Shown here one piece after another: positions 23,825-32,525 of a stretch of DNA of 64,000 nt. This stretch comes from Flavobacterium cupreum (GTDB lineage Bacteria; Bacteroidota; Bacteroidia; Flavobacteriales; Flavobacteriaceae). Where the stretch lies: NCBI RefSeq assembly GCF_003996965.1, contig NZ_QWDM01000001.1, positions 1-64,000 of the forward strand, in the 5' to 3' direction. The position numbers and the translations under genes were made by a program. A model generated the notes under the pieces. The model did not search any database and was not told where the DNA came from. It saw nothing but the letters and a program-made list of their open reading frames with translations. Each line of letters opens with the position of its first letter. Position 1 is the first letter of the stretch.

Positions 23825-25225
23825 ATGATAAATCAAGATTCTATAGTTGCCCTGGCGACACCTTCGGGAGCCGGTGCCATTGCCATCATTCGAATATCAG
23901 GCTCCGATGCGATTACTATCGGAAGCTCTGTTTTTAAATCTGTTAAAGACAAAGATTTAACGAAGCAGAAAACACATACCCTGCATTTAGGCCACATTGT
24001 TGACGGCACTAAAACGCTCGATGAAGTTTTGATTTCCGTATTTAAAGGCCCTAACTCTTATACTGGCGAGAATACCGTAGAAATCTCCTGTCACGGATCT
24101 ACATATATCCAACAGCAAATTATTCAGCTGTTATTGAGAAAAGGCTGCCGAATGGCTGATGCCGGAGAATTTACCCTGAGAGCGTTCCTAAACGGGAAAC
24201 TGGATTTATCCCAGGCAGAAGCTGTAGCCGATTTAATTTCATCAGACAATGAAGCTTCCCACCAGATTGCCATGCAGCAAATGCGCGGCGGTTTTAGCAA
24301 TGAAATTGCAAAGCTAAGAGAAGAGCTTTTGAATTTTGCTTCCCTAATTGAACTGGAACTGGATTTTGCGGAAGAAGACGTAGAATTTGCCGACAGAAGT
24401 CAGTTTCATGAATTATTAAACCGAATTGAATTTGTCCTGAAACGTTTAATTGATTCGTTTGCGGTTGGGAATGTTATTAAAAACGGAATTCCGGTTGCAA
24501 TCGTAGGAGAACCCAATGTCGGAAAATCGACTTTACTTAATGCTTTACTTAATGAAGAGCGCGCTATTGTTTCTGATATTGCGGGAACTACACGTGATAC
24601 TATAGAAGACGAACTAGTCATTGGCGGAATTGGTTTCAGGTTTATCGATACGGCCGGAATTCGGGAAACGAAAGATGTTGTAGAAAGTATCGGAATTAAA
24701 AAAACCTTCGAAAAAATAGAACAGGCACAGGTCGTGATCTATTTATTTGATGGTATCAAGTTTCAGGTTTCAAGTTCTGAATTTGTTTCTGAAATTGAAC
24801 AGATTAAGAACAAATATCCTTTAAAGCCTTTATTAATTGTTGTTAATAAAAAAGATATTTTATCTGTTAATGAAGTTTCAAATATTACAGATAAACTCGA
24901 AAATTTAAATGCAAAGCTTTTATTGATTTCAGCGAAAGAGAAAATCGGGGTTGAGGATTTGAAAAATGAATTGCTTTCTTTTGTAAACACGGGAGCCCTT
25001 CGTAATAATGAGACAATTGTTACCAATACAAGACATTATGATTCATTACTAAAAGCATTAGAGGAAATACAAAAAGTAAAATTTGGTCTTGAAACGAATC
25101 TTTCGAGCGACCTGATGGCTCTTGATATACGCGAAGCTTTATACCAATTCGGGCTTATTACCGGCCAGGTTTCGAATGATGAGTTATTGGGAAATATTTT
25201 TGCTAATTTCTGCATCGGAAAATAG
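23825..25225 (+). CDS. mnmE: tRNA uridine-5-carboxymethylaminomethyl(34) synthesis GTPase MnmE
   Basis: A 466-aa GTPase that with MnmG modifies the wobble uridine of several tRNAs. The N-terminal tetrahydrofolate-binding domain (1-120: IVALATPSGAGAIAIIRISG) is followed by helices and an inserted G domain: P-loop GEPNVGKS (228-235), the GTTRD switch, DTAG and NKKD. It ends in the catalytic CIGK motif (Cys463). I start at MINQDS rather than nine codons upstream, because the promoter at 23813-23820 would otherwise lie inside the gene. A hairpin terminator follows at 25253. Confidence 0.96.
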   Translation: MINQDSIVALATPSGAGAIAIIRISGSDAITIGSSVFKSVKDKDLTKQKTHTLHLGHIVDGTKTLDEVLISVFKGPNSYTGENTVEISCHGSTYIQQQIIQLLLRKGCRMADAGEFTLRAFLNGKLDLSQAEAVADLISSDNEASHQIAMQQMRGGFSNEIAKLREELLNFASLIELELDFAEEDVEFADRSQFHELLNRIEFVLKRLIDSFAVGNVIKNGIPVAIVGEPNVGKSTLLNALLNEERAIVSDIAGTTRDTIEDELVIGGIGFRFIDTAGIRETKDVVESIGIKKTFEKIEQAQVVIYLFDGIKFQVSSSEFVSEIEQIKNKYPLKPLLIVVNKKDILSVNEVSNITDKLENLNAKLLLISAKEKIGVEDLKNELLSFVNTGALRNNETIVTNTRHYDSLLKALEEIQKVKFGLETNLSSDLMALDIREALYQFGLITGQVSNDELLGNIFANFCIGK

Positions 25226-25252
25226 CACGACAAAATAACGCAAAACAACAAT

Positions 25253-25295
25253 AAACGAGTTAAAGTATGATAAACATATTTTAACTCGTTTGTTT
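25253..25295 (+). terminator. mnmE terminator
   Basis: AAACGAGTTAAA (25253-25264) pairs with TTTAACTCGTTT (25280-25291). It lies 28 bp after the mnmE stop. Confidence 0.75.
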
Positions 25296-25637
25296 ATAAA
25301 ATTAGTTTTAAATGAAACCCTGTAAAAGTCAGCCACGGGTTTGACTTCAAAAGCATACTAGATACTATGAAAATGAAACAAATTACTTATTGAATATTTT
25401 GTTGTTTACAATTTCTTTTTAGCAGTTTCTTGACTGAAAATGGCAGGGAACGTTTTGCGGACGAACGTGGCGATTTTCACGACAAATATTCATACGAAGC
25501 AAACACTTCAAATTTACGAAAAACTGTTAGACGAAGCACAAAACCGCCACTTGCCAAACAGATTGTTTGGATTAATGGTTTATTCCTGCCATTGTCACCC
25601 TTCTGTTTGGCTTTTAGGGCAATATGTTTCTGTTTCC
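25296..25637. other. Non-coding left part of the accessory segment
   Basis: No gene with family support is present; overlapping short readings on both strands show no domain. CCAAACA/TGTTTGG forms a small inverted repeat near 25554. From about 25420 on, the sequence is less AT-rich than the core. It looks like the edge of an acquired segment that includes the next three genes, but this is inference. Confidence 0.4.
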
Positions 25638-26603
25638 TTATTTGACATGCTGTTGTTCCAGCCATTTTATAATTACCTGGGTTGTTTCCTCTGGCTTTTC
25701 CTGCTGAATCCAATGACCGCAATCTAAACTAACAATATCCAAATTAGGAACGATATTTTTTAGGTTTTCAGACTTTGGAATCATATCCTGCTCACCATAT
25801 ATCATAAGGGTCGGTTGAGGAATGATTGGGGTTACGTTCGCTAATAAATGCCAGTTTCTATCAAGGTTTCTGTACCAATTTATACTTCCTGTAAACCCTG
25901 ATGATTTGAAGGCAGAAATGAAAACAGATAGTTCGTTATCGTTCATTAAGGCTTCTCCATGTGGTTTTTCTGCTCTTGCAAGATTTATCATTAACATTCC
26001 TGGCTCTGGTGGTGTGAGAGGCACGTTTTTTCGAAATATGTTACTGAGAAATTGGGATGCGTTTTCATTCATGATCGCATCTGCTACCCCTATTTTTCTA
26101 TTGAAGTGAACAAAATAAAAGTCTTCCCCAAATATTGCTTCCATACATTCAATCCATGGCTGTTCTCCACGTTCTTGATAAGGCAAAGCCAAGTTTATTA
26201 CTTTATTTACTCGTTTAGGATGTAAAAGAGCCAGGCTCCAAACAACATTTGCACCCCAGTCATGGCCAACAAAGGTGGCATCCTTGTAACCAAAATGGTC
26301 GAGTAGTGCGATAAGGTCACCCGTCAAGTGTTCGATGTCATAAGCTGTTATTTCGGTTGGACGAGATGAGTTACCATAGCCCCTCTGGTTTGGAATGATG
26401 ACATGATAGCCCGCTGCAACAAGTGCCTGCAGCTGATAACGCCAGGAAAAAGCATGCTCCGGAAAACCGTGACATAGTACAATGGGTTTTCCAGTATTTT
26501 GTTTACCAGCTTCAAATACTTCCAACTCTATACCATTTACTGAAATCAAGGAAGGCTTTGGAAATTCGTTTGGATTAAATCCTCCGTTCATTACGTTTGT
26601 CAT
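25638..26603 (-). CDS. Alpha/beta-fold hydrolase, epoxide hydrolase-like
   Basis: A 321-aa cytosolic enzyme with the epoxide-hydrolase layout: oxyanion-hole HGFPEHAFSWRYQ (45-57), nucleophile Asp115 in GHDWGA, a helical cap and catalytic His297 in CGHWIQQEKPEE. The acid is probably Asp in YGEQDMI. An Asp nucleophile in GHDWG is typical of epoxide hydrolases and haloalkane dehalogenases; the HGFPE motif favours the former. It lies 81 bp downstream of a WYL-type regulator in the same orientation, which may control it. Confidence 0.85.
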   Translation of the reverse strand: MTNVMNGGFNPNEFPKPSLISVNGIELEVFEAGKQNTGKPIVLCHGFPEHAFSWRYQLQALVAAGYHVIIPNQRGYGNSSRPTEITAYDIEHLTGDLIALLDHFGYKDATFVGHDWGANVVWSLALLHPKRVNKVINLALPYQERGEQPWIECMEAIFGEDFYFVHFNRKIGVADAIMNENASQFLSNIFRKNVPLTPPEPGMLMINLARAEKPHGEALMNDNELSVFISAFKSSGFTGSINWYRNLDRNWHLLANVTPIIPQPTLMIYGEQDMIPKSENLKNIVPNLDIVSLDCGHWIQQEKPEETTQVIIKWLEQQHVK

Positions 26604-26684
26604 TTTTATTTCTTTTAAAGATTTATTAATGATGCAAACTTATTTCAGCTATGCGACAGCCTTATGTCAGGGGTCAAAAATAAA

Positions 26685-27374
26685 TTAATGATTTTTTTCA
26701 AAATACTCTTGTAAGGTTATTTTGTGAGGTTCAAATTTCTCATCAAGAATTTCTAACTTATCAATTCTGTCCAAACGAAAAAAACGAAATTCATTTCTTA
26801 ATCGGCAAAAGGCAACCAACAACCAATTTTCGGTGCTTAGCAACGCAAATGGTTCAATATTACGGGTTGTGGTTTTATTTTGTTCATTGGTGTATTCAAT
26901 TTTTGTTATACGGAAATTTGTCAAGGCAAATTGTAAGTCAGATAAATGACTGCTGTTTCTTTCGCGATTGTTATTTTGATCAAATCGTACTCTTTCTGAA
27001 AGTAAGTTCGCTCTGTCTTGTATGTTGTATTTTAAGACCGCTTTTACTTTTTCAACGGCTTCGGTATAATCTTTAATAAATGAGGTGTCTTTGTTTTGAA
27101 AAACCAATTGTTCCGCAGTAATTAGCGCATTTGCTTGTGCTTCTGTGAACATTATGGGCGGAACTTTGTAACCCTCCATTAGTGAATAGCCTCTCCCTTC
27201 TTCTGTAATTATTGGAACTCCTGCTTGTTCCAAAGTTCTGATGTCCCGATAGATTGTCCTAACACTCACATTGAACTTTTCTGCTAGTGTTGTCCCAGTC
27301 AAAAGTCGTTTCGTTTGTAATTGCGTAAGAATTGCTGTCAGTCTTGAAAGTCGTTTAATATCGTTGTCGTTCAT
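26685..27374 (-). CDS. YafY-type transcriptional regulator (HTH plus WYL domain)
   Basis: A 229-aa regulator with an N-terminal winged helix (SRLTAILTQLQTKRLLTGTT, FNVSVRTIYRDIRTLEQAGV) and a C-terminal WYL-like ligand domain (ITKIEYTNEQNKTTTRNIEP, NWLLVAFCRLRNEFRFFRLDRI). Such proteins sense small molecules or nucleic acids and often control a neighbouring enzyme gene, here the alpha/beta hydrolase. It is slightly shorter than typical YafY proteins, with the WYL part near the C-terminus. Confidence 0.88.
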   Translation of the reverse strand: MNDNDIKRLSRLTAILTQLQTKRLLTGTTLAEKFNVSVRTIYRDIRTLEQAGVPIITEEGRGYSLMEGYKVPPIMFTEAQANALITAEQLVFQNKDTSFIKDYTEAVEKVKAVLKYNIQDRANLLSERVRFDQNNNRERNSSHLSDLQFALTNFRITKIEYTNEQNKTTTRNIEPFALLSTENWLLVAFCRLRNEFRFFRLDRIDKLEILDEKFEPHKITLQEYFEKNH

Positions 27375-27404
27375 TTATTTTGTCTGACTGTTAATGTTTG
27401 CAGG

Positions 27405-27585
27405 TTTGCTCTTGGCATATTACCGCTAACGTTCTGGTATTACAGCGGGTTTGGGACTAAAGTAAGCCCATTCTTCGGATGTGCCACCCGAGCGAAGCGA
27501 ACAGACGAAGTAAATCATCCCAAATACAAAACTAACTTTCCATTAAGCCTATTGTCAAAATCCGTTGTAGTAGTTGTTCGCAGCA
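27405..27585. repeat. Possible degenerate attC-like recombination element
   Basis: CTAACGTTCTGGTATTACAG near 27425 reads into GCGGGTTTGGGA. Near 27560-27585 a degenerate partner (CCGTTGTAGTAGTTGTTCGC) is partly complementary. Between them is TCGGATGTGCCACCCGAGCG. I associate this arrangement, from memory, with dispersed cassette-associated elements in Bacteroidota. No integrase gene is present in the window, so the assignment is tentative. Confidence 0.3.
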
Positions 27586-27592
27586 GTTTTTT

Positions 27593-28024
27593 TTATCTCT
27601 TACTATTGATTTTTACATACCATAAACTTTGATATCTTCCACCATACAAGTCTTCTGGATATTCAAAGGTCATTCTTCCATCACGATATGTTGCTCTAGT
27701 TTTTTTCTCGTCAATTTCGAACTCTACAATCGATTCCGGTACTTTTTCTCCCAAGTTATTTTCGACTGTTTCACACGAAATGATCGACCATTTCCCAACA
27801 TTTTCAACTTTTAGTTTGGTTTCATAGAGAGCTAGTGTATTGTCCGCATAGAGTTTCATATGACGTATTGCAATTGTTCCTTTCGTTGAATCTCTTATTT
27901 CAATACCTTTTTTTTCAGTTTCATATTCACCAATCATTTTATCACTTTCTTTGCATTTAGAACAACCAACAGTGATTATCTGGAAGAGTACTACAAAAAA
28001 ATAAAAAGATCTTTTCAATTGCAT
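27593..28024 (-). CDS. Hypothetical lipoprotein
   Basis: A 143-aa predicted lipoprotein: a short charged start, a hydrophobic stretch (FYFFVVLFQIITVG) and a lipobox cysteine at residue 21 (TVGCSK). The mature part is beta-rich (GTIAIRHMKLYADNTLALYE, VENVGKWSIISCE), similar in pattern to small lipocalin-like lipoproteins of Bacteroidota. I recognise no family. It sits in the accessory segment, just inside the attC-like element. Confidence 0.65.
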   Translation of the reverse strand: MQLKRSFYFFVVLFQIITVGCSKCKESDKMIGEYETEKKGIEIRDSTKGTIAIRHMKLYADNTLALYETKLKVENVGKWSIISCETVENNLGEKVPESIVEFEIDEKKTRATYRDGRMTFEYPEDLYGGRYQSLWYVKINSKR

Positions 28025-28508
28025 TTTTTCCAGATTTTATAGGTTTTAAAGTTGTTGCTAACCTTATTTATATGCGTGATAACACCACATAAAGCCCTCC
28101 AAATTTGGGTAGATATATGTGATAACTTCATAAATTATTTATTTTCAAATATATATTTTTTTCACTACAAATTATCAAAAGGAGTTATAATTAATTGATG
28201 GTTTTGGCCTTATAGAAGTGGATATGCAAACAAAAAGCAGAAGAAAATAAAATGTGCTTTCTAAAATGCTGTAATAATCCAAGTTAATCTGGTTACTTTT
28301 TTGAACGTCTGCCACTACTCTCTTCAAAATTCAATAAACCACTACACTTTATTAATTTTTATAAATTTGAATCAACCATTGGACTAATGTCTCTTATTTG
28401 AACTCCGGAATTCTGAGGAGCAAAAAAGATTTTTAATATCAATTGCATAATTCCCGTTATGGCAATCATTCAAATCCCTGCTAAAAATAATTAACTTTTT
28501 TATCAAAA
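28025..28508. other. Non-coding AT-rich gap
   Basis: No gene or convincing promoter is seen. The region separates the accessory segment from the fructan locus. Its right end is the fructan-operon terminator. Confidence 0.5.
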
Positions 28509-28536
28509 AAGCCTAATACCAACAGGTATTAGGCTT
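28509..28536 (-). terminator. Terminator of the fructan operon
   Basis: AAGCCTAATACC (28509-28520) pairs perfectly with GGTATTAGGCTT (28525-28536) around a 4-nt loop, with an A tract on the left giving the minus-strand U run. It lies 62 bp past the kinase stop. Confidence 0.9.
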
Positions 28537-28597
28537 AACTTCAAAAATAAGATTATTCAAACGGATTGAATAGTTGAATTACAACTTAAAACAAAAA

Positions 28598-29503
28598 TTA
28601 ACTTTTAATTCCATACATTAATTTTTCAATTTTAGACTGTGCAATTTCAGGATTAGCTCCAGGTGCTTCAGCTACTAAAGCGCCTACTGCGCAGGCAAAG
28701 TCGATAGCATATTGAGGTTCTTTTCCAATAAGTAATGATGTAATCAAAGCTGCTAAAAATGAATCACCCGCGCCTACTGTATCGGCAACTTCAACAGGGT
28801 AACCTGCATTTTCAAAGATTTGACCATTCCACATTAATAAAGCTCCATGTTTACCTCTGGTGACACACATTGCAGTTACTTTGGTTCTTTCTGCAATAAA
28901 TTGCATATTGTCTTCTAAACTTACAGAAGGTGATTTCATCTCTTGGGTAATCTCCAATAATTCTTCGTCATTGAACTTAATGAAATCCGAAGAGTGCATT
29001 AATTGCTCCAGCATTTCATAAGAATAATGCGGTTTTCTTAAATTAACATCAAAAACCTTATAGGCTTTTGTCTGAAGCAATTCTTCCAAAGATTTCCTTG
29101 AAATCTCATCCCTGCAAACCAGACTTCCATAAATCAGAACATCGGCATCTAATGCTGTTTTCTTTGCAAAATCGTTTAATACAATCTTATCCCAAGCCGA
29201 TGGATAACTGATTTCATAGCTTGCAGAGCCGCGTTCGTTTACCGTCACGTTTACCAAACCCGTTGGAAATTCCTCTGATTCAATAATTGCAGCTGTTTCC
29301 AGGCCTAAACTTTTTACCTGATCTATAATTGCCTTTCCATCTTCATCATGTCCTACACAGCTAATCATGGCTACTTCGCAGCCTAGTGTTTTCATGCGCA
29401 GTGCTACATTGAGCGGTGCGCCGCCAATCTTTTTTTCATTGGCAAAAACATCCCAAAGCACTTCTCCGTAGGCCACTGCCCTAAGGTTTTTTCCATTATT
29501 CAT
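28598..29503 (-). CDS. PfkB-family carbohydrate kinase, probable fructokinase
   Basis: A 301-aa sugar kinase that should phosphorylate fructose released by the GH32 enzymes and imported by the MFS porter. The N-terminal sugar-binding motif is YGEVLWDVF...KKIGGAPLNVALRMKTLG. The C-terminal PfkB signature DTVGAGDSFLAALI contains catalytic base Asp247. Cytosolic, no signal. It is the last gene of the operon, 23 bp after the second GH32 gene. Gene context favours fructose as substrate over other ketoses. Confidence 0.9.
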   Translation of the reverse strand: MNNGKNLRAVAYGEVLWDVFANEKKIGGAPLNVALRMKTLGCEVAMISCVGHDEDGKAIIDQVKSLGLETAAIIESEEFPTGLVNVTVNERGSASYEISYPSAWDKIVLNDFAKKTALDADVLIYGSLVCRDEISRKSLEELLQTKAYKVFDVNLRKPHYSYEMLEQLMHSSDFIKFNDEELLEITQEMKSPSVSLEDNMQFIAERTKVTAMCVTRGKHGALLMWNGQIFENAGYPVEVADTVGAGDSFLAALITSLLIGKEPQYAIDFACAVGALVAEAPGANPEIAQSKIEKLMYGIKS

Positions 29504-29526
29504 TCTAAAATTATTTTATATTAATG

Positions 29527-31086
29527 TTATTCTGGTCTTGTAATCTGAAGATTAGAAAAAGTACTGTTCTGCCCTTCCGCAATTAATCCCCATTTGTTTT
29601 GGTCTCTACCGTAAATACGATTTGTTAAAGCTGTTTTTCCGTTAATGTAAAGTACTACAACGCTTCCTTCGGTAATTATTTCAATATTATATTTGGTATT
29701 GACCTGAAATTGAAATGGCATCCCGGTTACTTCCTGTGTTGCAGAGTTATACCCTGTAACTTTACCTTTTGCGATATCAAAAACAATCTTATAATAACTT
29801 CCGGCATCATTGGTATGAAAAACAAATCCTGTAGTTCCGGCCTCATTAGAAAATGTAACTTCTGTTTTTATTTTGGCTTTTTTACCTGCAGCCTTAAAAG
29901 TCAGCATTGCTTTTTCTGTTGTGCCTGATAAAGTATAAGTCCTATTATTTGCTGTTACATTTGCTGTCATCGCATCAACTTCGACATTCCCGCTTTTTTT
30001 AGAAAATAAATCTTTAACAGCTTGTGGTGCCTGAGTTGCTAATGTTCCATCGGTATTTTGAATGAGTTCATGAATCACCATATTCCCCGCCCAATCTTTA
30101 TTTCCTAAATCATTTTCGGGTGTTTTTCTGGCATTCCATCCAAAAACATATCTTTTATTTCCGTCAGAAGCTGTTTTTCCGGCATAGAAATATTCTCCGT
30201 CAATCTTATCTTTTTCAGGTTTGATCCAGGGTCCATTAATAGAATTTGCCATTCTGTAATGCGTGCCTTTATCACTACTCCAGTTTTCAGAGAACATCAA
30301 ATACCACTGATTCCCCATTTTAAAGATATCAGCGCATTCCATCATCAAATAATTGTCCTCTGGTGTTGTCGTATAAATTGGCGCCTGAACATCCCATTTT
30401 CCGGATGCCGGATCAGCAGTTGTAAAATGAAGTAAAACCGCTTTTCTGCCTGGCGCTGTCTGTGTACTAACCAACATTGAGTACTTTTTTAGCTCATCAT
30501 TATAAAAAACATGAGGATCCCTGAAATCATAATCATAATATCCTGCCGGTGCTGTAATTTTAAAAGCAGGCAGTTTTGTCCAGTTTTTCAAATCAGAACT
30601 TGTAGCGCACAAAACACTTTCTCTGGCATTGGATTGTACAAAAGCGGGCGCTTCATTGTGTCCTGTGTAATAAAAGTAATAAATACTACCCACTTTTACC
30701 ACTGATCCCGTGCCAATAGCAAAATCAGGATCAATCGTTTTTCCATATGGAATCATTTGCCCTTCGTAGGTAAAATGAGCCAAATCTGTACTTAAATATT
30801 CATGGATATCATGAAACCCTTTTCCTGCAGGTTTATTTTGTGCATCATGAAGGAAATAAATATGGAATTTTCCGTTGTCGAAAAAAGGCATAATATCTCC
30901 GGTATAACCCGCACTGTAATAGGGATCACCTGCCCCCATCCACTGAGCGGGCGGAACAGGGAAAATGCTTGTTATCTCAGAATTGCCTCCTGAAACAGAG
31001 CCTCCAATATACTTATCGTCCTGGCTACAGGAAACAAGTGAAAAGAAAACGCAGGCTATTGTCAATATATTGTTTCTATATTTCAT
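29527..31086 (-). CDS. GH32-type surface lipoprotein, probable endo-levanase
   Basis: A 519-aa lipoprotein (lipobox SLVSC, Cys20) with a five-bladed beta-propeller and a C-terminal beta-sandwich. The usual WMNDPNG nucleophile motif is missing. Instead GDIMPFF (Asp64) seems to carry the nucleophile, with FRDPHVF (Arg189-Asp190) and MMECADIF (Glu250) as stabiliser and acid/base. This resembles the divergent endo-acting GH32 levanases such as B. thetaiotaomicron BT1760, which cut fructan at the surface. It is the sixth gene of the operon, after the DUF4960 protein. Confidence 0.82.
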   Translation of the reverse strand: MKYRNNILTIACVFFSLVSCSQDDKYIGGSVSGGNSEITSIFPVPPAQWMGAGDPYYSAGYTGDIMPFFDNGKFHIYFLHDAQNKPAGKGFHDIHEYLSTDLAHFTYEGQMIPYGKTIDPDFAIGTGSVVKVGSIYYFYYTGHNEAPAFVQSNARESVLCATSSDLKNWTKLPAFKITAPAGYYDYDFRDPHVFYNDELKKYSMLVSTQTAPGRKAVLLHFTTADPASGKWDVQAPIYTTTPEDNYLMMECADIFKMGNQWYLMFSENWSSDKGTHYRMANSINGPWIKPEKDKIDGEYFYAGKTASDGNKRYVFGWNARKTPENDLGNKDWAGNMVIHELIQNTDGTLATQAPQAVKDLFSKKSGNVEVDAMTANVTANNRTYTLSGTTEKAMLTFKAAGKKAKIKTEVTFSNEAGTTGFVFHTNDAGSYYKIVFDIAKGKVTGYNSATQEVTGMPFQFQVNTKYNIEIITEGSVVVLYINGKTALTNRIYGRDQNKWGLIAEGQNSTFSNLQITRPE

Positions 31087-31107
31087 TTTTGTTGATTTCA
31101 GGATAGA

Positions 31108-32505
31108 TTAATTTTTAGCCAGATAATTGATACTATTTTGTGTTAAAAGCCTGATATTACCGATAAATTCATTTGCCTGACTTGGAACACCGCTGCTGTT
31201 GGTTTCGTTATACCAATCATAAGCTCCCATAGAAATGACAATTACATTTTTATTGGTTCCGGTATTTGGGAACTCCGCTATGGTCACTCTTCCATCAAGA
31301 TTATTATCCCAGGCTTCGCTCGCTAAGTTGGTTCCGCCGGTTTGGTTTCTCCAGCCTTCTCCATTAACATATCCGCCCCATTCCGGTACAAACCACCAGG
31401 CAGTGTGATTTAGTCTGAAAGTGCCGCTTTGCAATAAATTTGCTTTTCCGCTTTCATAGGTGGTCAGTCCTTCAAAAATGGGGTGATTCTCGTGACCTTT
31501 AAAAGACATTCCCCAGGAATTTCCATCAACAAATCCATTTGGCGGAAAATCTCCAAAAACATTATTCGGTCCTTTTCCTGAAGGAACAATTCCTAAAGCA
31601 TCTACATATTGTGAAGCAAAAGAGGTCAAAAATAAATTTCCTCCGTTAGCCCTGAAATTCTTTAAGGCTGCAGTAACGGCAGGTTTATAGGCAATTGCCG
31701 GTAAATTAGCTGCAGCGTCAAAATGCCACCAGATTACATCGATACCGCTTAAATCTGCACCGTTTTCAATACTAGTAAACGAAATGTATTTTGCTCCGCT
31801 AAAAGTGGAAAAGAACCAGTCGGCGGCAGTAATTTCATCCAGATTGGTAATTTCGGCTCTCGTTGCGGCAGTCCCTAAAAAAGCAACCACTAAACCGGTT
31901 ACCGGAACCCCGACATTAGCGGTATAATTCACACTTTTTCCGTTAGAAGTTATGACAAAAGTCACTGCATTTGTAAAATCAACTGTGGCACCGGAAGCAG
32001 GCGAAACAGAAACACCTTCCGTTACTTCGATAACTGGTTTTAAAGCGATTAAATTAGTGCCTTCCGGTAAGGTCATGACAATGGTTTTGTTTACATCGTT
32101 TACTGTCGCTGCAACTCCATTAATGGTAAAACTTTTAATTGGACTTAAAACTACCGTCGTTACAGTATAGTCCTTAAACAAATTACCATTGACAACTCTA
32201 AACTTGACCGGATTTGTAAAATTGACCGGCGCTGTTACATTAAGATTTGATGTTGCTCCGGTTTCCAGAACCATTTCAGGTTTTACGGCTGTAATGTCAG
32301 ATCCATAAGGCATTGTAATAGTAATATTTCCTGTTTTCTGGTCGATTTTACCTGCTACTCCATTTATTTTAAAAGAAGTAACATCAGAAGGTGAATTGAC
32401 ATCAAAACCGCCATTCTCAAAACTGTTTTCGCAGGCCGTAATTGTAAAAAACACTGCCAGTATCAAAGACACTCTTGCCCAATTTTTATATATAAATTTT
32501 CTCAT
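31108..32505 (-). CDS. Surface glycan-binding lipoprotein with DUF4960 domain
   Basis: A 465-aa lipoprotein (lipobox ITACEN, Cys25). Two repeated beta-sandwich modules follow (about 40-120 and 121-210), each with the phrase 'FKINGVAGKID...ITMPYG' or 'FTINGVAATVN...MTLPEG'. A C-terminal DUF4960-type domain (about 215-465) contains VIWWHFDAAANLP and GGNLFLTSFASQYVDALG. It corresponds in position to the surface levan-binding protein of the B. thetaiotaomicron fructan locus (BT1761). Expected on the outer face of the outer membrane, binding long fructan. Twenty base pairs follow the susD stop. Confidence 0.8.
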   Translation of the reverse strand: MRKFIYKNWARVSLILAVFFTITACENSFENGGFDVNSPSDVTSFKINGVAGKIDQKTGNITITMPYGSDITAVKPEMVLETGATSNLNVTAPVNFTNPVKFRVVNGNLFKDYTVTTVVLSPIKSFTINGVAATVNDVNKTIVMTLPEGTNLIALKPVIEVTEGVSVSPASGATVDFTNAVTFVITSNGKSVNYTANVGVPVTGLVVAFLGTAATRAEITNLDEITAADWFFSTFSGAKYISFTSIENGADLSGIDVIWWHFDAAANLPAIAYKPAVTAALKNFRANGGNLFLTSFASQYVDALGIVPSGKGPNNVFGDFPPNGFVDGNSWGMSFKGHENHPIFEGLTTYESGKANLLQSGTFRLNHTAWWFVPEWGGYVNGEGWRNQTGGTNLASEAWDNNLDGRVTIAEFPNTGTNKNVIVISMGAYDWYNETNSSGVPSQANEFIGNIRLLTQNSINYLAKN

Positions 32506-32525
32506 GTGAATGTTCTTAAAGTAGA

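Noticed and set aside
25430..25727. Overlapping short plus-strand frames in the accessory segment
   Set aside because: No start or domain support, and the second overlaps the end of the alpha/beta hydrolase gene.
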